From Corynebacterium massiliense DSM 45435 (GTDB taxonomy: Bacteria > Actinomycetota > Actinomycetes > Mycobacteriales > Mycobacteriaceae): DNA of 64,000 bases. The DNA lies in contig NZ_CP063189.1 of assembly GCF_028609805.1 (NCBI RefSeq), positions 1,364,001 through 1,428,000 on the forward strand, given 5' to 3'. This document shows positions 47,527-58,682 of this stretch, piece after piece. A program made the translations under genes and the position numbers. Positions within the stretch are counted from its first letter, which is position 1. Every line of letters starts with the position of its first letter. The notes under the pieces were generated by a model. It did not search any database, was not told the DNA's origin, and saw only the letters and a list, made by a program, of their open reading frames with translations.

Positions 47527-48271
47527 CGACACCGCCGATGTGGTTGAACGGGAAGAACACAAACTGGACCTTGCCGCGGATGTTTTCGCGCGGGATGGTG
47601 CCGTACGAGCCGTCGTCCATGTGGAAGCGCGAATCGGCGGAGTTGGTGCGGTTATCGCCCATCATGAAGTAGCGGCCCTCCGGCACCGTGATCGGGCCGA
47701 AGTACGGGCCGCCGCACGCCTCCGACCCCGTATGTTCATCCACCGGGTAGGTGGGCGGGTCCATGACGAAGGACTGGTCGGTGGGCTTTCCGTCGACCAT
47801 GATGCTCGGATCCCCAGCCTGGCAGGACACGGTCTGGCCACCGGTAGCAATGACACGCTTGACCAGGTCGTTCTCATTCGGGCGAGCGAGCGACAGGAAG
47901 CTGAGGCCGTCCTGGATTGTGGAGATAGCCGGGTTGTCAGAGCGCGGCGAGTCCCACATTTCGTTCCACGAGTCCGTGCCCTCGAAGACGACGACGTCAC
48001 CGGGCTGCGGGTCGGAGCCGTAGTAGCTCACTTTCTCGGTGAAGATCCGATCGTTGGAGCAGCCTTCGCACCCATGCAGAGTCGGCTCCATCGAGCCGGA
48101 AGGGATGACGTACTGGCGCCCCACGAATTGCTGGAATAGCCCCACGACAAACAGCACGGCGAGGACGATCAGGAGCGTTTCCACTATCCAGGGAAGCCCC
48201 GTGGACTTCTTGGCCTCTGTGGCGGGCTCCGCTACCGGCCCGGCCGGGGTCTTGTCATCTTGGGTAGTCAC
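47504..48271 (-). CDS. lepB: Signal peptidase I, first copy
   Basis: Same family as the downstream copy: one membrane helix (about 28-48), catalytic Ser in IPSGSMEPTLHG and Lys in NDLVKRVIATGG, C-terminal GDNRTNSADSR. The product is 255 aa with a short acidic N-terminal tail. I chose the GTG at 48271 because a TACGAT -10 element is 8 nt upstream and there is no Shine-Dalgarno. Longer in-frame options to 48337 run across that promoter. Confidence 0.92.
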   Translation of the reverse strand: MTTQDDKTPAGPVAEPATEAKKSTGLPWIVETLLIVLAVLFVVGLFQQFVGRQYVIPSGSMEPTLHGCEGCSNDRIFTEKVSYYGSDPQPGDVVVFEGTDSWNEMWDSPRSDNPAISTIQDGLSFLSLARPNENDLVKRVIATGGQTVSCQAGDPSIMVDGKPTDQSFVMDPPTYPVDEHTGSEACGGPYFGPITVPEGRYFMMGDNRTNSADSRFHMDDGSYGTIPRENIRGKVQFVFFPFNHIGGVDDPDIQG

Positions 48272-48279
48272 GGGAAGCG

Positions 48280-48285
48280 ATCGTA
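48280..48285 (-). promoter_or_regulatory. -10 element of the lepB-lepB-rnhB operon
   Basis: TACGAT on the minus strand, 8 nt before the GTG at 48271. Confidence 0.45.
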
Positions 48286-48384
48286 GCAACCGGCCGCTCA
48301 CACCCCAGCACACGGCGCGCTTGGGTATTCCTGGCAAAACAGTGGCGCTGTCCAGGAAATCCGGCGAGGCAGCTTCGACTACGC

Positions 48385-48421
48385 AAAACGGCCCCGCGGG
48401 AGGTTATCTCCCGGGGGCCGT
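48385..48421 (-). terminator. Terminator after rplS
   Basis: ACGGCCCCGCGGGAG (48388-48402) and CTCCCGGGGGCCGT (48408-48421) form a long GC stem with one bulge and a 5-nt loop. On the minus strand a TTTT (48385-48388) follows. Confidence 0.8.
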
Positions 48422-48473
48422 AAGTAGCGCTCTGCTGCTGGCGGCTCACGCCACCAGCGCTACGGCGCGCGTG

Positions 48474-48818
48474 TTACATGCGCTCCTTGATGCGGGCCTT
48501 CTTGCCGCGCAGGTTGCGCAGGTAGTACAGCTTGGCGCGGCGAACCTTGCCGCGGCGGAGCACCTTGATGGACGCCAGGTTCGGGGAGTGAACCGGGAAG
48601 GTACGCTCAACGCCGATGCCGAAGGAGACCTTGCGCACGGTGAAGGTCTCGCGGATGCCGGAGCCCTGGCGGCGGATGCACACGCCGCGGAAGGTCTGGG
48701 CACGCTCGGTGTTGCCCTCGATGACCTTGACGTCAACGTCGAGGGTGTCGCCCGGACGGAATGCCGGGATGTCGTCGCGACGCTGCTCTGCGTCGATCTT
48801 GTCAATGATGTTGGTCAT
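48474..48818 (-). CDS. rplS: 50S ribosomal protein L19
   Basis: L19 sits at the 30S-50S interface. Starting at the ATG at 48818 it has 114 aa and the typical [29 protein letters not shown] core and a basic C-terminus. AAAGGA lies 10 nt upstream. The in-frame extension to 48887 has no homology. In most genomes rplS is directly next to trmD; here 15 kb separates them. Confidence 0.97.
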   Translation of the reverse strand: MTNIIDKIDAEQRRDDIPAFRPGDTLDVDVKVIEGNTERAQTFRGVCIRRQGSGIRETFTVRKVSFGIGVERTFPVHSPNLASIKVLRRGKVRRAKLYYLRNLRGKKARIKERM

Positions 48819-48868
48819 GAAAGATGTCCTTTTCAGTTTGGGATAGAGGACCCTAGCCCACAGGCCGG

Positions 48869-48897
48869 TTCGTATCCGTCTACACAATCAACTTCAA
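48869..48897 (-). promoter_or_regulatory. Candidate rplS promoter
   Basis: On the minus strand TTGAAG (48892-48897), a 17-bp spacer and TACGAA (48869-48874). The last base of the -10 deviates from consensus. Confidence 0.4.
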
Positions 48898-48976
48898 AAT
48901 CGTGCCACACATTGCGTGGCCAACCAAATCTTTCCACCGATTTTTCCGTTCCGCTTCGGCCACCCCGGCCCCGCCC

Positions 48977-48982
48977 TATAGT
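48977..48982 (+). promoter_or_regulatory. -10 element of the thiC operon
   Basis: TATAGT, with a weak -35 region. Transcription would start near 48989, just before the riboswitch. Confidence 0.5.
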
Positions 48983-48997
48983 GGGTGACCGTACCCA

Positions 48998-50934
<1,937 letters not shown>

Positions 50935-50969
50935 ATTGCCCGCTTTTTCCGTAAAGGACTCGAATTTCC

Positions 50970-52169
50970 ATGACCGACGTGAGACCACTCGTAGACGCTG
51001 TGCACAACACGCAAGCCGAGCGGGAGGAGCTCTACGTCTGGCTCCACCAGCACCCCGAGTTGTCGATGCAGGAGAAAGCGACCTCGGCGCGCGTGGAGGC
51101 GCTCTTGGTAGAGATGGGGTTCGAGTGTTCCACCTTCGCCGAGACCGGGAAGGTGGGCGTCTTAGAAAACGGCCCCGGCCCTACGGTCATGGTGCGTGCC
51201 GATATGGACGCGCTGCCCATCGCGGAAAACACCGGGCTGGACTACGCGGCCGACCCGGCCGCGGGGCGGGGCCACATGTGCGGCCACGACATGCACATGG
51301 CGGCCCTGCTCGGCGCGGCCCGTTCCTTCGCAGATAACCGGGACGAGTGGTCCGGCACGTTCATCGCCCTTTTCCAACCGGGTGAGGAAGCTGGCGGCGG
51401 CGCGGCCGCGATGGTGGCCGACGGGCTGGCGGACGCGCTGCCCACCCCGGATGTGGTGCTGGGGCAGCACGTCCTGCCCATCGATCCGCCGCTGGGGTTC
51501 GGGACCATCGCGGGGCGGATGACCACCGCCGCGTCGAATTGGAAGGTCACCATTCACGGCCGTGGCGGGCACGGATCGTCGCCCGAGACGGCCATCGATC
51601 CGGTGGTCATTGCCGCGTCCGTCATTACCCGCCTGCAGACCATCGTTGCCCGCGAGTCGAATCCGCACGAGCCGACGGTGGTTACGGTGGGAACGGTGCA
51701 CGGCGGCCAATCCACCAACAGCATCCCGGACTCCGTGGAGCTGGGAATTAACACCCGCGCCGTCTCTGACGAGGCCACCACCCGGATCGTGGAGAAGATG
51801 AAGCGTATTGTGCGCGCCGAATGCGCCGCTGGCGGGGCGGTAAAGGACCCCGAGTTCGAGCTTCTCGATTCCGTACCGCCCATCATTAACGATGACGACG
51901 CTACCGCGACCGTCCACTCCGCCCTTAAGGATTACTTCGGCGACAGTGAAGTCAGTGAGCTGAAGCCGATGGGGATCAGCGAGGACTTCGCCATCCTCCC
52001 CTACGCCTTCGGCGCGCCCTACTGTTTCTGGGGCTGGAGCGGGTTTGCCGCCGGTGCGCACGGCCCCAGCAACCACTCCTCCGAATTCGGCCCGCAGCTA
52101 CAACCCACGCTCGACCGCGGCACTATCGGCATCATTGTCGCCGCCCTGGCATGGCTAAAGAAGGGATAA
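50970..52169 (+). CDS. M20 family amidohydrolase encoded in the thiamine operon
   Basis: A 399-aa dinuclear metal hydrolase of the hippurate/IAA-amino-acid hydrolase (M20D) type. Metal-site motifs are RADMDALP (about 73), HMCGHDMHM (about 99) and FQPGEEAGGGA (Glu pair, about 133). It lies 35 nt after thiC and overlaps thiE, so it is under the same TPP riboswitch. An M20-family enzyme (YlmB) in Bacillus deformylates a thiamine-pyrimidine breakdown product, which suggests a salvage role here, but the subfamily differs and the substrate is unknown. Confidence 0.88.
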   Translation: MTDVRPLVDAVHNTQAEREELYVWLHQHPELSMQEKATSARVEALLVEMGFECSTFAETGKVGVLENGPGPTVMVRADMDALPIAENTGLDYAADPAAGRGHMCGHDMHMAALLGAARSFADNRDEWSGTFIALFQPGEEAGGGAAAMVADGLADALPTPDVVLGQHVLPIDPPLGFGTIAGRMTTAASNWKVTIHGRGGHGSSPETAIDPVVIAASVITRLQTIVARESNPHEPTVVTVGTVHGGQSTNSIPDSVELGINTRAVSDEATTRIVEKMKRIVRAECAAGGAVKDPEFELLDSVPPIINDDDATATVHSALKDYFGDSEVSELKPMGISEDFAILPYAFGAPYCFWGWSGFAAGAHGPSNHSSEFGPQLQPTLDRGTIGIIVAALAWLKKG

Positions 52170-52183
52170 GGGAGAAAAGACCG

Positions 52184-52870
52184 ATGGATCTCCGCTGCTA
52201 CTTCGTCACAGGCCGACCTGCCGATTCATCGTCGCCGCAGGATTCTCACGCCGCCATCGTGGCCACCGCCGCCCGCGCGGCCGCCGGGGGTGCCGGCATG
52301 GTGCAGGTGCGCTCGAAACCGATTTCGGCCCGGGATCTCTATGACCTGGGCAAGGATGTCGCTCAGGCGGTCCACCGCGAAAACCCGGCGACGCAGGTGC
52401 TTATCGATGACCGCGTCGACGTCGCCCTTGCCCTCCGCGACCACGGGGTGGCGGGCGTGCACGTCGGGCAGGATGACCTCGACGTCCGCGTGGTGCGCGA
52501 GCTTATGGGGCCAGACGCCATCATTGGGCTGACCACCGGCACCCGCCAGCTCGTGGAAAGGGCAAACGAGCTCGCCGACGTCATCGACTACATCGGGTGC
52601 GGGCCTTTCCGCGCCACGCCCACGAAAAAATCGGGACGACCGCTTCTCGGGCTGTCCGGCTACCCCGAGCTCGTGGCGCTCTCCGAGGTCCCGCTCGTGG
52701 CCATTGGGGATGTCACCGCCGCCGACGCCGCCGCGCTCGCGGAGACCGGCGTGGCCGGGCTGGCCATCGTGCGCGGCATCATGCACGCCGCCGACCCCGC
52801 CGCCTACTGCCGCCGAGTGGTCTCCGAGTTTGCCCGCGGCCACAAAGCGGCCAGCCACGATAAGGAGTAG
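52184..52870 (+). CDS. thiE: Thiamine phosphate synthase
   Basis: Joins HMP-PP and the thiazole phosphate to thiamine phosphate. The 228-aa TIM-barrel has MVQVRSKP, LIDDRVDVAL, GVHVGQDDLD, IGCGPFRATPTKK and VPLVAIGDVT in order. I chose the ATG at 52184 with GGGAG upstream; the earlier in-frame start at 52151 lies inside the M20 gene. The gene is 4 nt from thiO. Confidence 0.96.
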   Translation: MDLRCYFVTGRPADSSSPQDSHAAIVATAARAAAGGAGMVQVRSKPISARDLYDLGKDVAQAVHRENPATQVLIDDRVDVALALRDHGVAGVHVGQDDLDVRVVRELMGPDAIIGLTTGTRQLVERANELADVIDYIGCGPFRATPTKKSGRPLLGLSGYPELVALSEVPLVAIGDVTAADAAALAETGVAGLAIVRGIMHAADPAAYCRRVVSEFARGHKAASHDKE

Positions 52871-52873
52871 CTC

Positions 52874-54989
<2,116 letters not shown>

Positions 54990-55023
54990 CCAGCCACGAG
55001 TGCACAGGAGGCACCCTCAACCA

Positions 55024-56166
55024 ATGTCGTCTTCGTCCCTTCCCGAGCGCGAGCGTGCCCGCACCGCCCGCCACCTCAACCTGCCGGGCTTTTCCCTTTC
55101 CGACCAGGAGGCGCTGTTTCACGCGCACGTGCTCATCGTGGGCGCCGGTGGTCTCGGGTGCCCGATCTTGCAGCAGCTCGCTGCCGCGGGTGTCGGGGAA
55201 ATTACCCTCATCGACGACGACACGGTGGATCTCACCAACATCCACCGCCAGATCCTCTTCGGCGCCGACGACGTCGGCCGCCCCAAGGTAGACGTCGCCG
55301 CGGAGCGTGCCCGGGCCCTGCAGCCGGATCTGACCATCTACCCCGTGCGTGACCGTCTCACCACGGATAACGCGGTGGACTACGTGGGAAAGTGCGATCT
55401 GGTCCTCGACGGCTCGGATACCTTTGCCACGAAGTACTTGGTAGCCGATGCCGCGGAAATCACCGGCACTCCCCTGGTCTGGGGCACGGTCCTGCGCTTC
55501 CACGGCGACGTCGCGCTGTGGCACTCAGGGGCGGCGTCACGCGGCGTTGGCTTGCGCGACGTATTCCCGCAGCAGCCGGGCGCCGACAGCGTCCCGGACT
55601 GCGCCACCGCCGGGGTCTTAGGAGTGACCACGTCGGTCATCGGCGGGCTCATGTCCACCCTGGCCATCGGGCATATCACCGGCCGGGACAGCCAGCCTGG
55701 ACGCATCACCAGCTACGACGCTTTTCCCGCGACCATGCGGACGGTGCAGGCATCTGCCGATCCGGAGCGCACGCCGGTCACCCAGTTGGAGGGCTATTAC
55801 GGGGAAAGCTGCGCCGCGCCCGGGGCTGGGGCCGGGTCCGGGGCTGGGGCCAGTTCCGACGACGCGGCAGACCACGGGCCCCTGCAGCTCGTGCGCGATG
55901 GCGAGGCCGTTCTGGTGGACATCCGCGAATCCCACGAACACTTCCTCGCCGATTTCCCGGCGGAGCTCAACCCGCGGCGGCTACCGCTGAGCTCCATCGG
56001 CTCACTCGGGGACGTGGAGGAAGCCCTCGCCGGTGCCGACCGTGCCGTCATTGCCTGCGCGGCGGGTGTGCGGAGCGCGAACTTCATTTCTGAGTTCGAA
56101 GAGTTTGCCGCCGCGCACGGCTGCGAGCTCATCGATCTGCCCGGCGGGATTCACGGGCTGGAGTAA
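55024..56166 (+). CDS. thiF: ThiF/MoeB-type adenylyltransferase with C-terminal rhodanese domain
   Basis: Activates the C-terminus of ThiS by adenylation. The 380-aa protein has the ATP-binding VGAGGLGCPI (about 39-47), DGSDTFATKYLVAD and the catalytic-Cys region PDCATAGVLG. The C-terminal rhodanese domain (about 285-380) has an active-site CAAGVRS loop (Cys present), which could supply the sulfur. The CxxC zinc pairs seen in many MoeB/ThiF proteins are not visible: the usual CPVCG region reads ASADPERTP. The ATG at 55024 is used; an earlier frame overlaps thiG. Confidence 0.9.
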   Translation: MSSSSLPERERARTARHLNLPGFSLSDQEALFHAHVLIVGAGGLGCPILQQLAAAGVGEITLIDDDTVDLTNIHRQILFGADDVGRPKVDVAAERARALQPDLTIYPVRDRLTTDNAVDYVGKCDLVLDGSDTFATKYLVADAAEITGTPLVWGTVLRFHGDVALWHSGAASRGVGLRDVFPQQPGADSVPDCATAGVLGVTTSVIGGLMSTLAIGHITGRDSQPGRITSYDAFPATMRTVQASADPERTPVTQLEGYYGESCAAPGAGAGSGAGASSDDAADHGPLQLVRDGEAVLVDIRESHEHFLADFPAELNPRRLPLSSIGSLGDVEEALAGADRAVIACAAGVRSANFISEFEEFAAAHGCELIDLPGGIHGLE

Positions 56167-56206
56167 CGCGGCCACTCGCCGCTCTCACCGCTCAACCCCG
56201 CTTTTG

Positions 56207-56218
56207 GCACCGCGGTGC
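56207..56218. terminator. Palindrome between convergent thiF and pgsC
   Basis: GCACCGCGGTGC is a perfect 12-bp palindrome, followed by a second GCCGCTACCGCGGC stem at 56225-56238. Together they may terminate the two convergent operons. No T-run, so this is weak. Confidence 0.3.
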
Positions 56219-56246
56219 ACGCACGCCGCTACCGCGGCGCGCGGTT

Positions 56247-57251
56247 CTACATCAACGCCGTCAGCGCACTGCCGATAAGCGCGGTAGCAACCGCGGAGAT
56301 GCCCATGCCGATGCCGGTGCGCTTCGGCCCGTACTGGATGAGGTCGTTGGCGATGATCGCCGGCAGGACAATCATCACTAGGTTCTGCACGCCGTCCAGG
56401 CGGGTGCCGGCGACCGCGACGATGGCGAACTCGACCAGCGTGGTGAGCACTGCAGACGACAAGATGAGGACGAGGAATCGGTCCTTGCCGTGCAGGGCGA
56501 CGCTCTTGCTCATCGCGGTGCCCAACAGCCACAGCGCGACGGCCACGCCGAGGATCATCAGGACGTACGGCCAATGCGTCAGGGCCGCCAGCAGCATGCC
56601 CACGGTCACGTAACCGCCGGTGCGCAGGTTGTGCTGGGCCCACGGTCCCTCCTGGATAACCACGGCGGCCAGAACCGACACCGCGCTGAACGTGAACAGC
56701 ACACCGGTGCTTACCCCGCCCGGCTCGAACAGGTACTCCGATAGCGACGCGCCTGGGATGACCTTCATCAAAAACGCGATCGCAATGCCCATAACGGTGG
56801 CTACCGGAATCATCCACACCATCGGCACGACCGTGCGCTTAATCCCCTGCTTAATGAGCGAATTGCACAGCATGCCGGGGATGATGACGCCGACAATGGA
56901 CAGGTTGGAGTAGACCGAGTCATCATCGAAAAGCAGCGAGTTGATGACGAGCCAAATGGCGCCGAGCACGATGCCGACGAGCAACCCGATGCCAAAGATT
57001 TGCCGCGGACGCGGCAGCCAGATCTTCAGCACCACGTATTTGATGATGAGATACGCGGCGAAGGCCGCCACGATGGTAAACAGAACGGTCAGCGGGGAAA
57101 TCAGAGCCGCGGCCAGGTAGCCCACGGCGAGGGATCCGCCCACCGAGACGTTCGTGCGCTTGTAGTAGATGTAGCTCACCAGCAGGCCGCACAGAAACGT
57201 CGCGTGAATCGCGTCGACGACGACGGGGTATTCGTGGGGAATAATCGCCAT
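56247..57251 (-). CDS. pgsC: Poly-gamma-glutamate synthesis membrane protein, PgsC/CapC-like, double length
   Basis: PgsC is the membrane partner of the PgsB ligase in poly-gamma-glutamate polymerisation and export. The bacterial protein is about 150 aa; this one is 334 aa with about ten helices. It contains the PgsC pattern twice: GGSLAVGYLAA (38-48) with IIPGMLCNSLIKQG (124-137), and again GGYVTVGMLLA (212-222) with VLPAIIANDLIQYG (295-308). So it looks like two PgsC modules in one chain. It starts 3 nt after pgsB, and is the last gene of the operon. Confidence 0.85.
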   Translation of the reverse strand: MAIIPHEYPVVVDAIHATFLCGLLVSYIYYKRTNVSVGGSLAVGYLAAALISPLTVLFTIVAAFAAYLIIKYVVLKIWLPRPRQIFGIGLLVGIVLGAIWLVINSLLFDDDSVYSNLSIVGVIIPGMLCNSLIKQGIKRTVVPMVWMIPVATVMGIAIAFLMKVIPGASLSEYLFEPGGVSTGVLFTFSAVSVLAAVVIQEGPWAQHNLRTGGYVTVGMLLAALTHWPYVLMILGVAVALWLLGTAMSKSVALHGKDRFLVLILSSAVLTTLVEFAIVAVAGTRLDGVQNLVMIVLPAIIANDLIQYGPKRTGIGMGISAVATALIGSALTALM

Positions 57252-57254
57252 TGT

Positions 57255-58568
57255 CTATGCCACCCCCGCGCGAGCCTTAGCCGGCGCTGCCTGGGCCGGA
57301 ACTGCCTGGGCCGTAGCCGCCTCTGACGTCCCGGACTCGGACGCAGCACCAACGCCGGCGAGGTTCTCCTCCTCCAGCTCCGCCAGGTGGTTGCGCAGAT
57401 CGGTGGCGTGATCGGTGTGGATGTTGACCATGCCGTACGCCGCGACGCGGCCCTCAATGCCACCGACGACCTCCTCTAGGAGGTTCTCGCCGGTCGGGTT
57501 GCTCAGCTCAGCGGTGGTCACGATCTTGTCCGACGGGAAGCCGCCTTCGGTGAGCTGCTGCTGGACAACCTCCTGCAGCTGCCCGAAGAGCACGCAGCGG
57601 TCGATGCGGTCGTGCAGCTCCTCGTTGATGAGCTGGATGAACATCTGCGCGCGGTCGGTGCGGTCCGAGCGGTTGTTCAAAATGACCACCTGGGAGTAGT
57701 CCTCCGGCAGCTTTTCGCGCACAGACTCGAAGACCTGGACCGTCGACTGCCAGTCATTGACGGCGAACATCGGGACCCACTTCATCTCCTCGACCAGGTC
57801 GGTCGGCACCGTCTCGATGGACGTGGTGCCCGGATCCGGGGCGGCCTTCACCATGCCCCGCGCTGCGGTATCCGGGTCGATGCCCAGCTCTTCTGCCACT
57901 GCGAGGGCGACGGCGACGTTTTCCTCAAACTGCTGGTACGGGAACTTGTCCACCAGCGACTCGGACAGCTCGGACGGGTAGGCCACCACCAGGCGGCTGC
58001 CGCGGGCGGCGGCGTGCTCGCGCATGATCTCTACCAGTCGCGGTTCCCGCTCACCGGTGATGAGCACACCGTTTTCCGGAACGGTGTTGCACAGCGACTC
58101 GGTGATTTCCTCCAGGGTGTCGCCCAGCAACTCCTGGTGGTCGAGGCGCACGTTGGTGATCACCGAGATCGGCGAGCGCAGGATCGTGTCCTGGCAAATC
58201 TTCTGGTACCGCGGGTTGACGGCCATGCACTCGGCGACCATGCCGTTGACCTCACCGTGGACCCACTCGCGGATGAACTTGTACTGCTCGGCGATGTTGG
58301 CCGGGCCGGTGCGGCGGATGGGGTGCTCCCCACCGTCCGGATCGATCACGCAGGCGTAGGTGCCCGTGGTCTTAGCGATGCTGCGCACGCCGGCCTCGCG
58401 CATCACGCCGCCGATCATGCGGGTGACGGTGGACTTGCCACGAATCCCGTTGACGTGGACGTGGTAGTCAAGGTGGTTGAGACGGCGAACGTGCTTGGTT
58501 TGGAACTGTTTGAGGTAGCCAAAAATGCCTGCGCAGGATGCCCCGGAAAGAGCAGCGAAACCAATCAT
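57255..58568 (-). CDS. pgsB: Poly-gamma-glutamate synthase subunit PgsB/CapB
   Basis: ATP-dependent amide ligase of the Mur ligase superfamily that joins glutamates by the gamma-carboxyl. The 437-aa protein has an N-terminal membrane helix, the P-loop GIRGKS (41-46), KTTGT, ECMAVNPRYQ and VLDHQELLGDTLEEI-type segments that are specific for PgsB. A C-terminal Ala/Pro-rich tail (about 400-437) extends beyond the usual 393 aa. ATG with GAGGAG upstream. It is followed directly by pgsC. Confidence 0.92.
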   Translation of the reverse strand: MIGFAALSGASCAGIFGYLKQFQTKHVRRLNHLDYHVHVNGIRGKSTVTRMIGGVMREAGVRSIAKTTGTYACVIDPDGGEHPIRRTGPANIAEQYKFIREWVHGEVNGMVAECMAVNPRYQKICQDTILRSPISVITNVRLDHQELLGDTLEEITESLCNTVPENGVLITGEREPRLVEIMREHAAARGSRLVVAYPSELSESLVDKFPYQQFEENVAVALAVAEELGIDPDTAARGMVKAAPDPGTTSIETVPTDLVEEMKWVPMFAVNDWQSTVQVFESVREKLPEDYSQVVILNNRSDRTDRAQMFIQLINEELHDRIDRCVLFGQLQEVVQQQLTEGGFPSDKIVTTAELSNPTGENLLEEVVGGIEGRVAAYGMVNIHTDHATDLRNHLAELEEENLAGVGAASESGTSEAATAQAVPAQAAPAKARAGVA

Positions 58569-58682
58569 GTGTGAGTATCTCCTCTGACGAAGGTGGTTCG
58601 AATTGTCGTTGTGAAAGTGGTTTTGAGCTCTGTTGTGGTGGTCGTGTGTGATTGCGCGATACGCGGCGCGTTGGGGGAACTA

